From: Neolentinus lepideus HHB14362 ss-1
Taxonomy: Eukaryota; Basidiomycota; Agaricomycetes; Gloeophyllales; Gloeophyllaceae
Direction: 5' to 3'
Assembly (NCBI GenBank): GCA_001632425.1
Contig: KV425598.1
Coordinates: 168,552-232,551, forward strand
DNA length: 64,000 nucleotides
In this document: one piece after another, positions 46,441 through 58,252 of the stretch
Layout of the letters: each line of letters opens with the position of its first letter
How positions within the stretch are numbered: the first letter of the stretch is position 1
The notes under the pieces: generated by a model
Told to the model about the DNA's origin: nothing
Databases searched by the model: none
Seen by the model: the letters and a program-made list of their open reading frames with translations, nothing else
Program-made: the position numbers and the translations under genes

Positions 46441-47711
46441 CTACAATGACATACCAAGCCACCCGAGGAAGTTCTTTCCGTTGTGGTCAATCAAGACTCT
46501 ACCATCCCTATCTTCTATCCTGAACCTATTCCGCGTCATTCGCTCGCGCACTAGCCCTCGAAATTCGTAACGAGCACGAAATGCAGCTGTTTCCCAGTCC
46601 TCAGCACTGACAAACCGCGTGACACGCAGGTTCGGCCGTTCAATGGCACGGAGCATCCCGATGAGATTGCGATAATCATCGTTTTTGCAAGATCTCAAGT
46701 CCTCTCGACCAAGCCCGAGTTCCTCGATGCTGCTAGGAATCCAAGATGTTGTCTCGTACGGACCCAAGCGCCATGAGGGTACCCAGATGACTAGACTGGT
46801 TAAACTGGGAAATATGGAAACAACTTTATGCAGCTGATTCGCAGTGTAGTTCTCGCGCAATGTCAGTCTAGTGACCTGAGAGAACGGTACCAAGGGGCAT
46901 GCTTTGAACTCGAGTCATAACCTCTAATTCCGTGAGTGCTTGGAGACAGTCATGATGCGAGAGACGAGCAATGCACCCATCGGAACCCCAAGTTGTATAG
47001 GTCAGGTGAGGTGAGGTAAATGTAAAGGGTCGCTACCAACCCATGAAGCGTAGTGGAAGACGTCTTTGCTATGCCTGATGATCCTCAAATTGGGGAGACT
47101 TGACAGCATTTCTCTCCATTCCGCGGGATAAGTTTGTACAGATACCTAGGGTGTCCAATCAAGAACTCGGAGAGTCGGACCTCGTTCTGCGAGCGCCGAT
47201 AGTACGAGTTTAGGCACGAAATGAGAGCTCGAGCCCACTTGAGTGCTACGCAGGCCGAAGATGGAGAGATTTGGTAGGTTCCGTATAACCTCTGGAGATG
47301 TTCGAATGGGTAACGTGAGAATTCGTGCGGGTCAAAATCGCAGTGAAGTCTGAGTACACTTGCCCTGAGAAACTCGGGCAGAGCTGCATTCTTGAGCCCT
47401 GTATCAGCAGTCAACGAGCGATGGAGACGTAGGAGTCCTTTGATGCGATCGGCAGTGACAACTCGGTACAGGATGGGCAGGAGGATGTGAAACCAATGCT
47501 TGCATACGCGAACTAGAGACCACTTCGTGCGCAATGAATACTTTAGAGCGCGTCTTTCCTCCTGCATCGGTAGTGGTGCATCACTCCTGAGGGCATTATA
47601 GCTTTTCAGTTCTAGAAGCCCTGGGACGTAAGCAGCGACCTCAAAGATATAGATCCAAAGTTCAGGTGGGAGCAATGGAGACCCATTCTCCTTGATGTTT
47701 GGTTGGGCCAT
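46441..47711 (-). CDS. F-box-like protein
   Basis: The start at 47,711 (MAQPNIKENGSPLLPPELWI) leads directly into an F-box-like motif, LPPELWIYIFEVAAYVPGLL, followed by WSLVRVCKHWFHILLPILYR, the typical basidiomycete F-box arrangement. Downstream come LRLHRSLTADTGLKNAALPE, RASVLRLHCDFDPHEFSRYP and, after a frame change near 47,140 (probably a short intron), MLSSLPNLRIIRHSKDVF with FHYASWVGSDPLHLPHLT. The last exon (46,441-46,893) has LTLRENYTANQLHKVVSIFP and ends NFLGWLGMSL. Splice sites between about 46,890 and 47,150 are not certain. Likely role is substrate recognition for an SCF ubiquitin ligase; the substrate is unknown. Head-to-head with SF3B3, with 181 bp between starts. Confidence 0.6.
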
Positions 47712-47892
47712 GTTTGAGTATGTGAATATTGACAACAATCCTCGAGCAGGATGTAGAGATACGCGCCACCAAAGTCAAATAAGCGCAAATTATCTGGCCC
47801 CAACTTTTCGCGCTATGCAACTTGAAGTTGAGGCTTGCCCCGGACGTTTGCTGTATCCTACAGTTAGGTCTTCATTGACCTACATTCTCATT
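47712..47892. promoter_or_regulatory. Short bidirectional promoter region
   Basis: Only 181 bp separate the divergent starts of the F-box gene (minus) and the SF3b3/Rse1 gene (plus). Both promoters must lie here or overlap the first exons. No individual site could be assigned. Confidence 0.5.
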
Positions 47893-50800
47893 ATGCACTT
47901 GTACAACCTGACCCTTCAGCCACCCACTGCCATCACTCAGGCTATTGTCGGCAATTTCTCTGGTGCAAGACAGCAAGAAATCATTGTCTCGCATGGGACG
48001 CGACTAGAACTATTGCGTCCTGACCCCCACACCGGAAAAGTTGCCACCGTAATAGCAAGCGATGTCTTTGGTTCAATACGCTCATTGGCTGCTTTCCGCC
48101 TAACCGGTGGTACCAAGGGTGAGCCCGCGTACGTATGCCCGTGTTTTTGCACCATTTACAACGGTTTTCTCAGATTATGCTATAGTAGGATCTGATTCTG
48201 GACGCATTGTCATTCTGGATTATGATCCCAAAACTACCAGCTTCGTGAAACTCCACCAGGAGACCTTCGGCAAGTCTGGCGCACGCCGCATCGTCCCTGG
48301 ACAGTATCTGGCCACTGACCCGAAAGGTCGGAGCGTCATGATCGCAGCTATGGAGAAAGCGAAATTGGTCTATATCCTTAACCGAGACGCAGCCGCCAAC
48401 TTGACGATCTCGTCACCTTTGGAGGCCCACAAAAATGCTGCCATCATTCATCACATTGTTGGATTGGACGTCGGGTTCGAGAATCCCACTTTTGCCGCTC
48501 TTGAAGTCGACTACAGTGAATCTGACCAGGATCCTACTGGCGAGGCTTTCAACAACGCCGAAAAAGTGAGTTCGACGAGTTTAGTAACGTGTCTTGGCTG
48601 ACGTTCGGTTATGTAGTTGTTGACCTATTATGAGCTCGATCTTGGTTTGAATCACGTCGTGCGCAAGTGGAGCGCGGCGACAGACCCACGGGCAAATCTG
48701 CTTGTCCAAGTACCAGGTGGCCAGCTCGCGTCCAGCGATCGCTACGATGGTCCCTCCGGTGTTCTAGTTTGCTGTGAAGATCACATTATTTATCGGCATA
48801 TGGACGCCCCGCAACATCGTGTACCCATTCCCCGTCGGCGACATCCTCTTGAGGATCCTGATCGCGGTCTCATCATTGTCTCTGCTGTTATGCACAAGAT
48901 GAAGGTCTGTCTTGATCCATCCACCATTCCAGTCATTGCTCTTGAACGTCTATGTAATACCAGGGTGCATTCTTTTTCTTGCTGCAAAGTGAGGAGGGCG
49001 ACCTTTACAAGGTCACTATTGAGCACGAAGAGGAAGAGGTGAAAGCATTGAAAATTAAGTATTTCGACACTGTATCTGTTGCATCCAGTCTTTGTATTCT
49101 CAAGTCTGGTTTCCTCTTTGTTGCGTCTGAGTTCGGTAATCAGTGAGTCGCACCTATCCCTTGTCGTACCCTCACCCTAATCTTGTTTCTCAGTCATTTG
49201 TACCAGTTCCAAAAGCTTGGTGACGACGATGACGAGCCCGAGTTCAGTTCAACATCCTACCCTTCTTTCGGCATGGGAGACCCTACGTTACCTCTGCCAC
49301 GGGCATATTTCAAGCCTCGGGCACTCGACAATCTTGTCTTGGCTGACGAGATCGAGTCCCTGGACCCGATTCTCGACGCCAAGGTGATGAACTTGTTGCC
49401 AAACTCGGACACACCCCAGTTTTTCGTCGCATGTGGACGAGGTCCCCGGAGCTCGTTCAGGATGCTGCGACATGGTCTCGAAGTGGAGGAAGTCGTCAGC
49501 TCCGACCTTCCTGGTATCCCGAATGCCGTGTGGACAACTAAAGTAAAGGAAGACGGTATGTCCTTCTATCCACTTTACTTGCACGCAGTCTATTGATTAT
49601 GCTGTAAAGATCCCTTCGACTCGTACATTATCCTGTCATTCGTCAACGGTACCCTCGTGCTATCGATCGGAGAAACGATCGAGGAAGTCCAGGATACAGG
49701 TTTCCTATCGTCAGCACCAACACTGGCTGTCCAGCAGATTGGAGAAGACGCGCTGCTCCAGGTCCACCCCCACGGCATCCGGCACGTTCTCTCAGATCGG
49801 CGGGTCAACGAGTGGCGGGCGCCAGCAGGCAAGACGATCGTCACGGCCACCACCAACAAGCGGCAAGTCGTCGTTGCCCTGAGTTCCGCGGAGCTGGTCT
49901 ACTTCGAGCTCGACCTCGAGGGCCAGCTCAACGAGTTCCAGGACCGCAAAGCTATGGGCAGTACCGTGTTGGCGCTGAGTGTCGGGGAGGTGCCCGAGGG
50001 TCGGCAGCGGACGCCGTTCCTGGTGGGTCGGTCCTGCTTTCTGCCTCTGTCCTATGCTCACCGATCATGTTGTAGGCGGTGGGGTGTGAAGACCAGACGG
50101 TCCGGATTATCTCGCTCGATCCGGAGAACACCCTGGAGACGCTCAGTTTGCAAGCACTGACTGCTCCGCCCTCCGCGATCTGCATCGCCGATATACTCGA
50201 TGCGAGCATTAACAAGTCGCACCCGACGACGTTTGTGAACATCGGGCTGCAGAACGGCGTACTCCTCCGAACTGTGCTGGACCCTATCAACGGTCAGCTG
50301 ACAGATACCCGGACACGGTTCGCACCTTTTGTTCTATGACTGTCATACATCTCTAACGCTGTATATCTGTAGGTTCCTAGGCACCCGGCCTATTCGCCTG
50401 CTTCGTATCCAGACCCAGCGGAACCCCGCTATCCTGGCGCTGTCGTCACGTTCGTGGCTGAACTATACCCACCAGAATCTGATGCACTTCACCCCGCTGA
50501 TCCTGGATACTCTGGATTTTGCGTGGAGTTTCTCTGCAGAGCTGTGTCCAGAGGGGCTGATCGGCATCGCCGGCAGCACGTTGCGGTGAGTCTGCATGTC
50601 TTTGCTGCACTTTTGTGATGAACACAAGGGAGCGGAAAGTACATGCCGATACGTTTATAATTACCAATTGTTCCTACTGAGCCTTTGTTTTTTGTGCGGC
50701 GCGTGGTGGGTACTGATTAAGTTGCGCGCAGGATATTCCAGATACCGAAGCTGGGCACGAAGCTGAAGCAGGATTCGATCCCGCTGGCGTACACGCCGCG

Positions 50801-52233
50801 GAAGTTCATCTCGCACCCGACGAACCGGTTCTTCTACCTCATCGAGGGCGATCATCGGACGTATTCTGAAGAGGCTGCCGCGTCCAAGCTGAACGAGCTG
50901 GTGCGTGGTCATTCGCGTGTCGTGTGTGTGGTATCGGGATTGATGTTGGTTGCAGAGGAGCAAGGGCAAGATGGTAGACGACGAGGTGGTGAGCTTGCCG
51001 TCGGAGGTGTTTGGGCGCGTCAAGGCGCCCGCTGGGCAGTGGGCGTCGAATATACGGATTATCGACCCAGTCGATGTGCGTTCCCTGCTATTTCTTTTAT
51101 GCGGGCCGGGACTCACGGTATTGCGTGGTCTAGGCGAAGACGGTGGGCGTTATACCGCTCGACAACAACGAGTGCGCGTTCTCGCTGGCTGTGGTGCCGT
51201 TCGCGGCGCGCGGGGGGGAGCTGCACTTGGTGGTGGGGACGGCGCAGGAGACGTACCTCGCGCCGCGGTCGTGCAAGAGCGGGTTCTTGCGCACGTACCG
51301 GTTTACAGAGGACGGCGCTTCGCTGGAGCTGCTGCACAAGGTGCGTGGTGGCTTTTCTCTTCTTGGCGTTGGCTGGCGGCTGACGTTCGATTTGGGCGGC
51401 AGACGGAGACGGACGATGTGCCGCTTGCGGTGATGCCGTTCCAGGGGCGGCTGGTGGCTGGCGTCGGGAAGGCGCTGCGGATATACGACGTGGGGAAGAA
51501 GAAGCTGCTGCGCAAGGTGGAGAACAAGACGTTTGGGTCGGCGGTTGTGAGCCTGCACACGCAGGGGTCGCGGATCCTGGTGGGGGACATGCAGGAGAGC
51601 GTGTCGTTTGCGGTGTACAAGGCGCCGGAGAACCGGCTGCTCGTGTTCGCGGACGATATGCAGCCGCGGTGGGTGACGGCGGTGTGCATGGTGGACTATA
51701 CGACGGTGGCGGCGGGAGACCGGTTTGGGAATGTGTTTGTTAATCGGCTGGATATGAAGATCTCGGAGCAGGTGGACGACGACCCGACGGGGGCGGGGAT
51801 TCTGCACGAGAAGGGCCTGCTGATGGGCGCGCCGCACAAGACGAGCCTGCTGTGCCACTTCCACGTCGGGGACCTCGTGACGTCTTTGCACAAAGTCTCG
51901 CTCGTCGCTGGGGGCCGCGAGGTGCTTTTGTACACGTGCCTGCACGGGACGATCGGGATCCTGGTGCCGTTCGCGTCGAAGGAGGACGTGGACTTTATAT
52001 CGACGCTGGAGCAGCACATGCGGGGGGAGCAGCCGGGTGCGGTGGGGCGGGAGCAGCTGGCGTGGCGGGGGTATTATGTGCCGGTGAAGGCGGTGGTGGA
52101 CGGGGATTTGTGCGAGGGGTATGCGCGGCTGGGGGCGAGTAAGCAGAGCGCGATTGCGGGGGAGCTGGATCGGAGTGTGGGGGAGGTGTTGAAGAAGCTG
52201 GAGCAGTTGAGGGTGACCGCGAGTGGGTTTTAG
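47893..52233 (+). CDS. RSE1: Splicing factor 3B subunit 3 (SF3b130/Rse1)
   Basis: About 1,200 aa, matching the family's usual length, in a dozen or so exons with introns of about 50-60 bp. The start at 47,893 gives [40 protein letters not shown] and [10 protein letters not shown], the strongly conserved SF3B3 N-terminus. Landmarks in order: [240 protein letters not shown] and [20 protein letters not shown]. It is the beta-propeller scaffold of the U2 snRNP SF3b complex, nuclear. High GC toward the 3' end creates long antisense frames. Confidence 0.97.
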
Positions 52234-52642
52234 GGGGTGATATTTGTTGCGTGCGCCCATTGGTGTTGGCCTTTTGTTATTATGTCAAATGCGATAAATC
52301 ACTTTGTAGAGGTCTACGCGAAGAGGGGTATGTTGTGAATGCGGGGTTAAGCTAGGGGGTATATGATACATGTCCTGTGTGGCTAAGCTATATATGCGTC
52401 CCTTGATGTGGGTGGGGCTAAATATTAGTATTATGCCAAGTGCGATACATGACGGGTCTATTGTGAAGAGTACAGTGAAGAGCAAAGTGACAGCGTCAGG
52501 CCGCCGATCGTGACATCATGGGCGTTGTGGTGGATTCGTCCATTCGCGGGGGCGTGTATAAGAAGGCTACTGTGTAGATCTCGCGTTGAATCACCTCTTC
52601 TTGCTGCTCATTGCACCTGTTGCCCAGTCCAGAAGAATCAGC

Positions 52643-53290
52643 ATGTTCGCCGTACGCGTCGCCGCTCGTCAAACGCCCCGGTTAGGCCAAGTGCGGACTG
52701 TGATGACGCTGAAGGACGTCAAGGTTAGTCGGCGCAGTAACATCGTACACCGGGCTGACGAGGGCATGGGGCCAGTACACGGCGCACGCGACTGCGCGCG
52801 GACAGGGGCGGAATGGGGAGGTGACATCTGACGACGATGCGGGGCTGAAGCTGAGGCTCGCGATGCCAAAGAGTCTGGGCGGGAAGGGCGATGGGCAGAA
52901 CCCGGAGCAGTTGTTGGCGATGGGGTACAGCGGTGGGTGGTGGCTGCTTATTATACTTAGTTTGACTTGACGTGGGAGGGGGAGCAGCGTGTTTTTTGAG
53001 CGCGCTGCAGCTGGTGGCGGGGAGGATGGGGAGGGAAGCGAGCGAGCAGGCGAAGAGCGCTGTTGTGCGTACAAAGGTATATATGGGGGAGCCGGAGGGG
53101 TTGGGGGGGTTTGGGCTTGCGGTGGATGTGGAGGTGGAGGGGGTGGAGGACGACGAGCTCATCAAGGCGGGGCACGAGGTGAGTGATGACTATGATGGAG
53201 GAGGAGGAGGCTGATGTCCTGGGTGGGCAGGCGTGTCCGTATAGTCGCGCGTTGAAGCATGGGGCGGTGGTCAATGTGAAGAAGGTGTGA
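52643..53290 (+). CDS. OsmC/Ohr-family peroxidase, paralog 1
   Basis: About 155 aa in four exons. The start is at 52,643 (MFAVRVAARQTPRLGQVRTV). Introns at about 52,722-52,780, 52,936-52,988 and 53,180-53,230. Spliced landmarks: YTAHATARGQGRNGEVTSDD, LRLAMPKSLGGKGDGQNPEQ, LLAMGYSACFLSALQLVAGR (first catalytic Cys), VDVEVEGVEDDELIKAGHEA, and CPYSRALKHGAVVNVKKV (second Cys in ACPYS). The two cysteines and the NPEQL motif are those of organic-hydroperoxide-reducing Ohr enzymes. Its short N-terminus is weakly presequence-like. Tandem paralog follows 370 bp downstream in the same orientation. Confidence 0.88.
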
Positions 53291-53657
53291 TGAGGGCGGT
53301 GCTATCAGGAGTAATGTAATGTGTGGTGTCGATCGAAATTCAGTCTGCAAATCCGAATTTGAAACTCAAAACGTATTTTGACTGGATAAGGAAAAGATCT
53401 TCCCATCTTGGCTGATAAGATGGCGGAAGAAGCCGATAAGATCGATCTTACATCAGACATGACCGTAGGCCAAGAGAATGAAGATGGGAGCGGATCGAGA
53501 TGATTGGAACTAGCAGGCACTATGTGGCTGTGTAGTGGAGCATTCAGGCTGAAGTCATGGTCGGGTCAGCGTTGTGTCAGCCTGCGTATATAACCAACCC
53601 CTCCCACTTTCTGCATCTCAACGTAACCCCTGCCCACCAAACAACTTTAATCTAATA
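53291..53657. other. Spacer between the OsmC/Ohr paralogs
   Basis: About 370 bp holding the terminator region of paralog 1 and the promoter of paralog 2, with a TATA-like TATATAACC at about 53,587-53,595. No gene. Confidence 0.5.
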
Positions 53658-54291
53658 ATGTCTGCAGCTGCCGCTGCTCTTCTGCGCTCCGCTGCCCCCC
53701 GCGCCCTCGCCCGCGCATCCCTGCCTCCAGCCGCGCTCCACCACAGGTCCTTCATGACCCTCCGCGATCACGTGGTGCGTGCCCTCACTTTCCACTCACG
53801 CATACACTCACCTCTTCACAGTACATGGTCAAAGCCACCGCCTCGGGCCTCGGGCGCAACGGCAAGGTCGCCTCCAACGGCGACACCCTTCTCGAGCTCG
53901 ACATGGCCGTCCCCAAGGCGATGGGCGGCAAGGGCGCGGGGCAGAACCCCGAGAAGCTCTTCGCCATGGGCTACGCGTCGTGTTTCCTCGGCGCGCTCCA
54001 GCGCGCCGCGGCCGCCGCGGGCAAGACCGACGTCGCGCAGCAGGCGAGGGTGCATACGGTGGTGCGGATTGGGCACTGCGAGGAGCCGCCGCTCGAGGGG
54101 TTCGGGCTGGAGGTGGAGATCAACGTCGAGGGCGTGGACGACGATAAAATTATCAAGGCCGCGCACGAGGTGAGCGCGCGCCTGGCTGTCTGGACGCGAT
54201 GCCAATGCTCATTGACTGGCTGCCGCTCTAGTTCTGCCCGTATTCCCGGATGCTCCACCGCGGTATCCGCGTCTCTGTCAAGAAGGTCTAA
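53658..54291 (+). CDS. OsmC/Ohr-family peroxidase, paralog 2 (likely mitochondrial)
   Basis: About 175 aa in three exons, starting MSAAAAALLRSAAPRALARA at 53,658. The N-terminal 35 residues are rich in Ala, Arg and Leu with no acidic residues: a clear mitochondrial presequence. Introns at about 53,776-53,821 and 54,170-54,231. Landmarks: MVKATASGLGRNGKVASNGD, LELDMAVPKAMGGKGAGQNP, EKLFAMGYASCFLGALQRAA (catalytic Cys), LEVEINVEGVDDDKIIKAAH, and FCPYSRMLHRGIRVSVKKV (second Cys). Same reaction as paralog 1: thiol-dependent reduction of organic hydroperoxides. The intron that splits the SACFL region in paralog 1 is absent here. The gene is GC-rich and intact. Confidence 0.9.
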
Positions 54292-54622
54292 ACTGCATGA
54301 ACCTCTAAACCCAACCATGCCCGTCACGACATTTCACGATCTGGACTGTATATTATTATTCTCTTCGTACCCATGATTTCCTTAACTTCTCCGAAGCATA
54401 TATACACGTAAAATACCGCCACTGTATCATTAGAGCTGCCTCCTACTACTAGTTGTATTATTATCGTTCGTGTCCGTGTCGATTTTCAAGTACGGCACTC
54501 TCACACCGAACTTGCCACACCGCAGACGAGGCGCACCTGGAACATAGCGAGAAACGCCGAAATTGTGAGAATGACCACCTCAACCATCGAACCCTCTCAC
54601 TCGAACCACGCAGTCTATCATC

Positions 54623-56392
54623 CCCAGTCAAAATCGACAAGATAGCTAGCGATTGCGCCAGATTCAGCTAGAGTAAAAGTGATGCAGTTAGAACAATATC
54701 TATTAAAGTACCACTTCTGCGCATGGATGACTATGCAGCTTCCCGATCGGGTCAGCTCAGTGCTGTACTCGGAATGCAAAGTGCGCTCGTGTCATGCCCT
54801 GGCGTTCATAGCAGTAGCGTCCTCTGCGGTACATTTGCATAGCAATCGGAGACATTGTGACGCCTTTCTTGCTAAGTCCGTCTTATGCTTGGTGGATTCG
54901 ATACACGCAAGATGCCTCCAGACTCGGAATCCGACACGTACAAATGCGACTGTACGAGGTATTGTGAGGGGACGCTTCGGTCAGTCTGCCGCAATACATA
55001 CTACAAGCACAAACGCTATCGAGAGCAAGACAAAATCCGCCTTGTTGTCCCACAACTGCAAGCAATACCTGGAACTCCTCGTACACAACCCGGGGTTCAG
55101 CCAACTACTAGTATGTACAGCTCGAGGCTAGTTCCTGCATCCTCAAGCAATATACATTCTTCAAAGAGACGCAGGCTAGAGGCCCCGGAAGACCATAATG
55201 CAGTGCGTGTATCTGTTGCTCTCATAGTCTAATTATAATAATTTACTCCCGCAGGATAACACGGAGCATTCTGCTCGTCAGCCAACTCCCGGACCTCCTG
55301 ACCTTCGCAGTGACATGCCAGTGTGCCCGTCAAACAGCGCTGTCCCATCCGGTACATCCCAGGACATGGATCTGGGAGATTATCCCCCCGCTGGGCCAGC
55401 CGATGACTTCTCTGGGGAAGTCGGTGATGATCCTGCTAGGGGATTGGGTGTCAGGCATAATCCTCTTCACTCTGACTCGGAAAATGATACTGATAATGAA
55501 GACAATCACGAGGACAATGGGTCCAGCTCTCAGGATGCCCGGGACATTCCACAAGACGACTATACAGGAAGCATCGAAGAGATACAGGATGCCGAAAAGT
55601 TCATCAAGCTTATCCGTCAAGCTACACTAGAGGATCATCACTCTGGCTTAGATGACGAGCTCCGTGAGAACATTCGCACCCCCCCTCAGACACCTCTCGA
55701 TATAGACGACCCGGACATTCTCTTCTCGATCAAGGCCTACATCTCAGCCAGTGAGGCATCACAGGAAACATACCAATCCTTCCGCAGGGCCGTGCAAGAG
55801 CGCTTCCCAAGCATAAATATGCTTTCTTACTACATCCTGATTTTAAACGGCTAGAGCTCATACTCCCCTACAAGTAGATGACGAGATTACAAGGTATAGA
55901 AGACGTGCATTTTGTACGATATGGGAGGGGAATGGGGGGAGGCTGGGTACCAGGAAGGAGGATAGGGACAGAAGAGGGGGGGGACGAAGTAATTGCAGGC
56001 AATCGTGAGTGATCGCGGAGGATCGGGGGGCATCCGGGAGAATCGTGTAGCTCTAGTGTTTGTTTTCCTTAATCTCTGTGCATTGTTTTGTATCGCTGTG
56101 TATCTCTGTAAATGGATTGTTTTGTGCAGATTCCGAATACCGAGGACCTAATGGACCCTAGGGAGGGCATGGATTACTCCAGATTATCACACTTTGTCAT
56201 GTATTTAGATGTATTTCGCAGCGAGATACAGATATTGAGAAGGTATGGGTGAGATCTACGGTAATCCCTGTCAAACGCAGAGAAGTTTTATAGTACCACT
56301 TCTCGATTACCCGCGATTCCACCACAAATAAATCTCAAAGATTCGCAGGCAATCTCTGACAATCGCTGGCTATCTTGTCGATTTTGACTGGG
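54623..56392. mobile_element. DNA transposon with 7-bp target site duplication, truncated cargo
   Basis: A 1,770-bp element with precise ends. The left terminus CCCAGTCAAAATCGACAAGA and a mirrored right terminus (...GATTTTGACTGGG) form an inverted repeat of about 35 bp continuing through ATAGCNAGCGATTG. It is flanked by the direct repeat TATCATC at 54,616-54,622 and 56,393-56,399. Inside is the N-terminal part of a transposase-like gene (54,911-55,854) that stops before any catalytic domain. The rest is G-rich non-coding sequence with repeated GCAATCG-type motifs near both ends. It is therefore probably non-autonomous. A 7-bp duplication does not fit CACTA (2-3 bp), so the superfamily is unsettled. 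Confidence 0.85.
54911..55854 (+). CDS. Truncated Tnp2-associated transposase N-terminal region
   Basis: Begins MPPDSESDTYKCDCTRYCEG at 54,911, with a Cys-rich start (CDCTRYCEGTLRSVCRNTYYKH) that could bind zinc. An intron near 55,201-55,255 joins to DNTEHSARQPTPGPPDLRSD. A long acidic, low-complexity middle (HSDSENDTDNEDNHEDNGSS) leads into DPDILFSIKAYISASEASQE and TYQSFRRAVQERFPSINMLS, a segment that precedes the catalytic region in basidiomycete Tnp2-type transposase proteins. The frame then stops at 55,854, so the catalytic domain is absent. Likely a relic or a non-autonomous element's cargo. Confidence 0.55.
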
Positions 56393-56399
56393 TATCATC

Positions 56400-57015
56400 A
56401 CTTACACCACCCTACCCAATCCGACACGCAGAACGGCACATTCGCACAGAAAAGAAGCGGAGAGAAGAGGCGAGAGATGTAATCGGGAGATTGAGATGGG
56501 CGACGATTCTGTTATGAGTAATAGGCTAGTTGCGTGGAATTTGTACCCTGCGACGCTCATCCGTGTTTTGTTGGACAAACAGATTAATATTGTGGCGGCT
56601 AGCCGGTGTTCGAACACAACATACCGCTGCTAGGCGAGTCCCAACCAGTTAATACTTCGAGCGACGGTGCATGTCCCAGCCCACATCCGAAAAATCCAAT
56701 CCGAGGGCAACACGTCCGTGATATGCTGAGTCTCTGGCCGTCTCGTCTACGCCGGTATGGCCAGCGCTCATCAGGCATTCATTCCGCCCTGGCCGGAAAA
56801 GTTGCGCGATGCACCAACTGACAAAAGCCCCCGCCCTCCGACTGGCAATCATCTCGACCCATCTCCGCCAACCATCTTAATCTCCATCCCACACATTTTC
56901 GTCCGCTCCGACTAGCAAGCAATGCTGACTCAAGTAACCGGTCTGCACCGATCCCCCAATTAATCGAGGGACTCATCTTGCCTGACCCGTTCGCGCTAGC
57001 GGATCCGTTTGTGCT
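56400..57015. other. Interval downstream of the transposon
   Basis: No supported gene; only short overlapping frames on both strands. Confidence 0.4.
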
Positions 57016-57017
57016 GC

Positions 57018-57128
57018 TGGCAAACCGCCATCAAAGGACTCACATGGCAAATGGCCATCGAAGGACTCACATGGCAAACCGCCATCGAAGGACTCACATC
57101 GCAAGCCGCCATCGAAGGATTCATCTGC
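57018..57128. repeat. 27-bp minisatellite
   Basis: Four to five copies of a 27-bp unit close to GGCAAACCGCCATCGAAGGA followed by CTCACAT, with 1-3 substitutions each. As the unit is divisible by three, the minus strand reads a 9-residue repeat (CESFDGGLP), but there is no gene context for it. Confidence 0.8.
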
Positions 57129-57171
57129 TGACGCGCCTATCTTCGACCAGCTAGCCAGGACGACCAGCAAA

Positions 57172-57356
57172 GCATCAGAGCGAGAAATCAGCACGGCGGC
57201 GGCAGAGCAAGAAACCAGCACGGCGGCGGCAGAGCGAGAACCAGCACGGGAGCAGCAGAGCGAGAAATCAGCACGGGAGCGGCAGAGCGAGAAACTAGCA
57301 CAGCGTCGTCAGAGCGAGAAACCAGCACGGCGTCGGCAGAGCGAGATACCAGCCAA
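57172..57356. repeat. 24- to 27-bp minisatellite
   Basis: About seven copies of a unit close to GGCAGAGCGAGAAACCAGCA plus CGGC, varying in length and in the GCGGC/GGGAG segment. Lies immediately beside the 27-bp minisatellite. Confidence 0.8.
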
Positions 57357-57359
57357 GTG

Positions 57360-58252
57360 CCTTGCACGTACAGCGCAAGCCTTCTACGCGCGCGGTATGA
57401 GGTGAGCGCCGACCTGACCCGAAGAGATACGAAGGTGTAACATACTCGGCAGTGACTTGAACATACCTGTGCGTATTATTAGTAATACTATCACTCTCCG
57501 TACCGGACAACTTTCCACCCAGAGCCCCTCGTACCGGTTCCGCGGCTCTAATCCCTACATCTCGGCACTGCAGCAATACACATCCCAGATCTTGAGCATA
57601 GCTCAGTCTGTGCTGGAGACGAAGAACTGCCGCGTTGCCTAGTACAAGCCATGCATACGTCGGACACCAGGCACCTTGCATAGCGCTGATCACGAAGACA
57701 CCTCGTCGGCTAAGAAGACCGATATATGCGAGAGTTGGAATGGTGCGAGCGAGAGACAAGACGAGATCCCAATGATCGCGAGACGAAAGCGACAGTTGAC
57801 GAGCAGTAAACTGAAATCAGGATCGAACGAATGGCAGTGAGGCGGGCCGTCGACGAGTCCTCGAGCGACGGAGAAAGAGGTACGTGAACAGATTTCGAGA
57901 TTGGCAAGTTCTGTACTCGGGTCGCTTCTTCGAGGGCCGTGCAATCACATCTTTGGCAGTCGTTCGGTATAGCAAGCTCAGCGACGAACCCCTGACATGA
58001 ACTCACCAGACCCGCTGTGCTCAAGCCTCATCTGTTCGAAAGTTGCGGTAAGTAAGAGAATGCACAGGCATACCACGTCCGCATGTTCGCGAGTGTTCCA
58101 GATTTCATAAATGCATGACAGTCGAGAAAGCCATGCTGTAGGGAACGAGAACCATGCAGTGAAGGACCGAGCATTTTCAATGGCGGCGGTACCTTCCCAG
58201 CTTATTGTAATAGAGGCTCAGCAACAGCGATTACTGACTTCGCAGTCGGACG
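57360..58252. other. Intergenic region
   Basis: The minus-strand frame 57,295-57,759 and its neighbours have no recognisable domain and start inside the minisatellite; not supported as a gene. Confidence 0.4.

Noticed and set aside
51130..52260. 376-codon open frame on the minus strand
   Set aside because: It lies entirely antisense to the GC-rich last exons of SF3b3/Rse1, is Arg/His/Pro-rich with no domain, and is explained by codon bias of the real gene.
57295..57759. 154-codon minus-strand frame
   Set aside because: Runs into minisatellite DNA, low-complexity composition and no domain.
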